Source: Sagittula salina | Lineage (GTDB): Bacteria > Pseudomonadota > Alphaproteobacteria > Rhodobacterales > Rhodobacteraceae | NCBI RefSeq assembly: GCF_017813235.1 | Contig: NZ_JAGISH010000014.1 | Location: 21,662 to 85,661, forward strand | Length of the DNA stretch: 64,000 bases | Reading direction: 5' to 3' | In this document: positions 61,412 through 64,000 of the stretch, in pieces | How positions within the stretch are numbered: position 1 is the first letter of the stretch | Layout of the letters: each line of letters opens with the position of its first letter | Program-made: the position numbers and the translations under genes | The notes under the pieces: model-generated | What the model saw: the letters and a program-made list of their open reading frames with translations, nothing else | Database searches by the model: none | What the model was told of the DNA's origin: nothing

Positions 61412-62823
61412 CACGACGCCTCCTGCATCTCGAACGACGCCTCAAGGATGCGCTCTTCGGTGATCTCCGCGCCGGTCAACTCAGCCGAGATCGCGCCGTT
61501 GCGGAAGACGAAGACGCGGTCGCACTGGCAGACCTCTTCGGTTTCGGTGGAATACCAAAGAAAGGTGCGGCCCTTCGCGGCCTCGGCCCGGATCATGGCG
61601 TAGACGTCCTGTTTCGTGCCCACATCGACGCCGCGCATGGGGTCGTCCATCACGACCACCGCCGCGTCAGAGGCCAGCGCGCGGGCAAAGAGCACCTTCT
61701 GCTGATTGCCGCCCGACAGCGACAGGATCGGGTTGTCCAGATCGTCGGTGCGGATACCGATGCGCGCCTTCCACTCCTGCGCCAGGCGGCTCTCGGCGGC
61801 GCGGTCCACCAACCCGCGCTTCGCATCGCGTGGCAGTACGGAGATGGAGATATTGCGCAGGATCGACCACAGTGGCAGCACCCCGTCGCGCGGTCTGTCA
61901 CCGGCGACGAAAACCGCCTGTGCCGCCCTGCCCGCCCGCCAGTCGGAGGTCTGCGAGAAGTAAAGCCGCGCCAGTTCCGCCGCCTGCCCATGGCCCGCGA
62001 GCCCCGACAGCCCCACGACCTCGCCCTGCCGGGCCTCAAGCCCGTTCGGCGTGTGGATCACCACCGCGCCGGGTTCGGACCGGGCCGCCTGCTGCGCCAC
62101 CGCCTCCGTCGCGACATGGCCCATGGCATCGACCAGACCGGAACGGGTGAAATCGTCTGCCGGGCGATCCGCCACCACGCGTCCGTCCTTCAGCACCACG
62201 ATGCGGCTCGCCACGGCAAAGACCTCGCCCAGCATGTGCGAGATGAAGATCACCGCCCCGCCCGCGGCACAGAACCCCGTCACATGCGACAGCAGCTGTT
62301 CCGCGATGCCGGCGTCCAGCGAGGATGTCGGTTCATCCAGGATCACCAGCCGCGCCCGCCCGCCGCGCGGGGCGAACCCGATGGCGATCTCCACCATCTG
62401 GCGCTGCGCGATGCTCAGGCTGTCGACTTCGGCATCCGGATCGATGCCGTGGCCGGGAAACACCCGGTCGAGACTCTCGCGGATCTCCGCCCGCGCCGCG
62501 CGCCGCCAGCCGAACCCCTTCAGGTTGGGATGCGCGATGCGCAGGTTCTCCGCCACCGTCAGGTTGGGGCACAGCGACAGCTCCTGAAAGACCGATCGCA
62601 CGCCCTCCGCGCCGCCGGGAAAAGTCACCTCTCCCGCGCTTGGACCGAAGGTGCCGTTGATCAGGTTCACGAGCGTCGACTTGCCCGCGCCGTTGTGCCC
62701 CACCAGCCCGAGGCAATCGCCCGGCGCTACAGAAAGGCTCACCCCGTCGAGCGCCTTCACCGGTCCGAAATGCCGGGCCGCCCGTGTCAGCGCGACAACG
62801 GGCGCGTTGTCGTCATGGTTCAT
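61411..62823 (-). CDS. Sugar-type ABC transporter ATPase with two nucleotide-binding domains
   Basis: The 470-residue protein has a complete first domain (Walker A GHNGAGKST, signature LSIAQRQMVEIA, Walker B ARLVILDEPTSSLD). In the second domain the Walker A region is degenerate (GLSGLAGHGQ) but a signature LSGGNQQKVLFARAL is kept. This asymmetry is typical of RbsA-like ATPases. It follows the binding-protein gene after a hairpin. Confidence 0.94.
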   Translation of the reverse strand: MNHDDNAPVVALTRAARHFGPVKALDGVSLSVAPGDCLGLVGHNGAGKSTLVNLINGTFGPSAGEVTFPGGAEGVRSVFQELSLCPNLTVAENLRIAHPNLKGFGWRRAARAEIRESLDRVFPGHGIDPDAEVDSLSIAQRQMVEIAIGFAPRGGRARLVILDEPTSSLDAGIAEQLLSHVTGFCAAGGAVIFISHMLGEVFAVASRIVVLKDGRVVADRPADDFTRSGLVDAMGHVATEAVAQQAARSEPGAVVIHTPNGLEARQGEVVGLSGLAGHGQAAELARLYFSQTSDWRAGRAAQAVFVAGDRPRDGVLPLWSILRNISISVLPRDAKRGLVDRAAESRLAQEWKARIGIRTDDLDNPILSLSGGNQQKVLFARALASDAAVVVMDDPMRGVDVGTKQDVYAMIRAEAAKGRTFLWYSTETEEVCQCDRVFVFRNGAISAELTGAEITEERILEASFEMQEAS

Positions 62824-62846
62824 CTGCGTTCCGTATCCGAAAGCAC

Positions 62847-62877
62847 GCCCCGCCCTACCAATTCAGAAGGGCGGGGC
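62847..62877 (-). terminator. Attenuator-like hairpin between the binding-protein and ATPase genes
   Basis: Perfect 10-bp arms GCCCCGCCCT (62847-62856) and AGGGCGGGGC (62868-62877) enclose an 11-nt loop, 6 nt after the binding-protein stop. There is no U-tract, so it probably works as a partial terminator or mRNA stabiliser, keeping binding-protein levels above the rest of the operon. Confidence 0.7.
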
Positions 62878-62883
62878 AGGCAT

Positions 62884-63903
62884 TCACTTCGCGGCGGCGA
62901 TCACCGACTGGGCGTCATCCAGCGCGTAGCTGACGTTCGCCACCGATCCTTCGGGCGTGCTTTCCAGCGCCGCGTCCAGACCGTCCTGCGTGATCTTCAG
63001 GAAAGGCACCGTCAGATCCTTCGGCACCTCTTCGCCCGCCAGAATCTGCTGCGCGACCCAAAAGGCCAGCGAGGCGACGCCCGGCGCGATCGACAGCGAC
63101 ATGGTTTCGTAGCCATTCGCGTCGCGCTGCTCTGCCCACCACTTCAGTTCGTCCTGGCGGTTGCCCAGCACGATCAGCGGCGTGGGGCGACCGGCGGCTT
63201 CGAAGGCCTGCGCCGCACCGTAGCCGTCACCGCCCTGCGTCACCACGCCGACGACATCGGGCAGCGAGGGCAGCACGCCCGCGACCGCCTTTTGTGCCAC
63301 GTCCTGCGCCCAGTCGCCATGTACCGAGCCGACGATCTCGAACTGCTTGTGTTCGTCCACGCCTGCATGGATGCCCTTGGAGATTTCGTCATCGACGAAA
63401 ACGCCCGCGAGGCCACGGATCTCCAGCAGCTTGCCGCCGTCGGGCAGGCGGGTGGCGAGGTAGTCGACCTCTTCCTTGCCCATGGCGGCGAAATCCACCG
63501 CGATGCGCCAGGCGCAGGGTTCGGTCACGATGCCGTCGAAGCTGACCACCGTCACGCCCGCGTCGCAGGCTTCCTTGACCGCGCCATTCAGCGCCGAGGG
63601 TGAGGCCGCATTGACGACGATTGCGTCATAACCCTGCAGGATCATGTTCTGGATCTGCGCCGCCTGCTCCGTCGCCTGGTTCTCCGAGGTGGTGAAGGCA
63701 TCGGCCGCAGCCACCACGCCATCCGCCACGGCCTGCGTCGCGGTCTCTTCCCAGGTCTGCAGCATGGCCTGACGCCACGAGTTTCCGGCATAGTTGTTGG
63801 ACAGCGCGATCCGCTTGTCCGCCGTATCCGCCAGATGGCTTTCCGCATGTGCGCCACCGGCCAGAAGGGCCAGCGTCGCCGCCCCCATCAGAAACGTCTT
63901 CAT
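62884..63903 (-). CDS. ABC transporter periplasmic substrate-binding protein (RbsB type)
   Basis: The 339-residue protein has a signal peptide (FLMGAATLALLAGGAHA) and a periplasmic-binding fold: IALSNNYAGNSWRQAMLQTW, ILQGYDAIVVNAASPSALNG, GVTVVSFDGIVTEPC and LPDVVGVVTQGGDGYGAAQA. The ligand is unknown; the SMP-30 partner suggests a sugar or sugar acid. The start follows GGGGAGGAGAACC. Confidence 0.93.
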   Translation of the reverse strand: MKTFLMGAATLALLAGGAHAESHLADTADKRIALSNNYAGNSWRQAMLQTWEETATQAVADGVVAAADAFTTSENQATEQAAQIQNMILQGYDAIVVNAASPSALNGAVKEACDAGVTVVSFDGIVTEPCAWRIAVDFAAMGKEEVDYLATRLPDGGKLLEIRGLAGVFVDDEISKGIHAGVDEHKQFEIVGSVHGDWAQDVAQKAVAGVLPSLPDVVGVVTQGGDGYGAAQAFEAAGRPTPLIVLGNRQDELKWWAEQRDANGYETMSLSIAPGVASLAFWVAQQILAGEEVPKDLTVPFLKITQDGLDAALESTPEGSVANVSYALDDAQSVIAAAK

Positions 63904-63912
63904 GGTTCTCCT

Positions 63913-63985
63913 CCCCGCGCGCTTGCGCGCTTTGTCATCCCCGCGCGCCTGCGCTTTGTAATCCCGGCGCGTTGCGCGTGCTTCC
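63913..63985. repeat. Imperfect tandem repeats upstream of the binding-protein gene
   Basis: Three consecutive copies of a 23-26-bp GC-rich unit begin at 63913, 63939 and 63963. The first two share CCCCGCGCGC and a GCGC-CTTTGT ending; the third is less exact. Each unit contains a short GCGCGC inverted repeat. They lie in the leader or promoter area of the ABC operon and run close to the window edge. Confidence 0.6.
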
Positions 63986-64000
63986 TCCCCCCGCCGCCGG

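Noticed and set aside
61348..63603. 751-codon plus-strand frame opposite the ABC ATPase and binding-protein genes
   Set aside because: Both minus-strand genes have clear motifs and ribosome-binding sites. The plus frame has none.
1..64000. CRISPR arrays, tRNA or rRNA genes, insertion sequences and prophage genes
   Set aside because: I looked for regular spaced repeats, cloverleaf-like sequences and transposase motifs, and saw none. This was by eye only, so a tool search could still find short RNA genes.

Overview
The window looks like a chromosomal segment from a GC-rich alphaproteobacterium, most likely Rhodobacteraceae (Roseobacter group). Supporting this are the flagellin genes fliC-flaF-flbT, a MotE-family protein, MucR/Ros-type regulators, a CtrA-type TTAA-N7-TTAA site, a Tat-targeted molybdenum formate dehydrogenase operon, and an allantoinase/OHCU-decarboxylase fusion. 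I saw no tRNA, rRNA, CRISPR array, insertion sequence or phage gene. Operons are compact, with many ATGA stop/start overlaps.

Layout. (1) 1-3.5 kb: tricarballylate module: start of an AbrB-like membrane protein, divergent GntR/FCD regulator, tcuA and tcuB. (2) 3.5-5.7 kb: convergent NAD(P)-binding DUF1932-type dehydrogenase, then an acyl-CoA dehydrogenase. (3) 5.8-8.4 kb: a PncC/CinA-type amidohydrolase translationally coupled to glutamine-dependent NAD synthetase, plausibly an NMN-to-NAD salvage pair. (4) 8.4-13.9 kb, minus strand: formate dehydrogenase operon (Tat-target peptide, catalytic subunit with Cys in place of selenocysteine, Fe-S subunit, cytochrome b subunit, small membrane protein).

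(5) 14.2-52.4 kb: an almost complete flagellar cluster of about 45 genes in several divergent operons. It has the export gate (flhA, flhB, fliP, fliQ, fliR), ATPase complex (fliH, fliI, fliJ), MS/C ring (fliF, fliG, fliM, fliN), rod, L/P rings, hook and junction (flgA-flgL, fliE, fliK), stator (motA and motB in separate operons), flagellin with flaF/flbT, and fliL. I saw no fliA, fliD, fliS or fliO. It carries its own regulators (an OmpR-like protein with a degenerate receiver and two tandem MucR-like proteins) and several conserved-looking unknowns: a 355-aa protein with one C-terminal membrane segment, a 252-aa protein ahead of fliK, and a 640-aa exported repeat protein ahead of flgE. Intergenic regions share a TCAAGGATA(A/G) motif, and carry CtrA-type and DnaA-box-like sites. 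That regulatory layer is the least explained part of the window.

(6) 52.8-58.5 kb: purine-ring degradation (allE, allA, puuE fused to an OHCU decarboxylase, uraH, a LysR regulator, puuD). Together these take urate to ureidoglycolate and glyoxylate, except that no allantoate amidohydrolase is in the window. (7) 58.6-64 kb, minus strand: a complete RbsABC-type ABC importer (binding protein, two-domain ATPase, two different permeases) followed by an SMP-30/gluconolactonase-like enzyme. The substrate is unknown.
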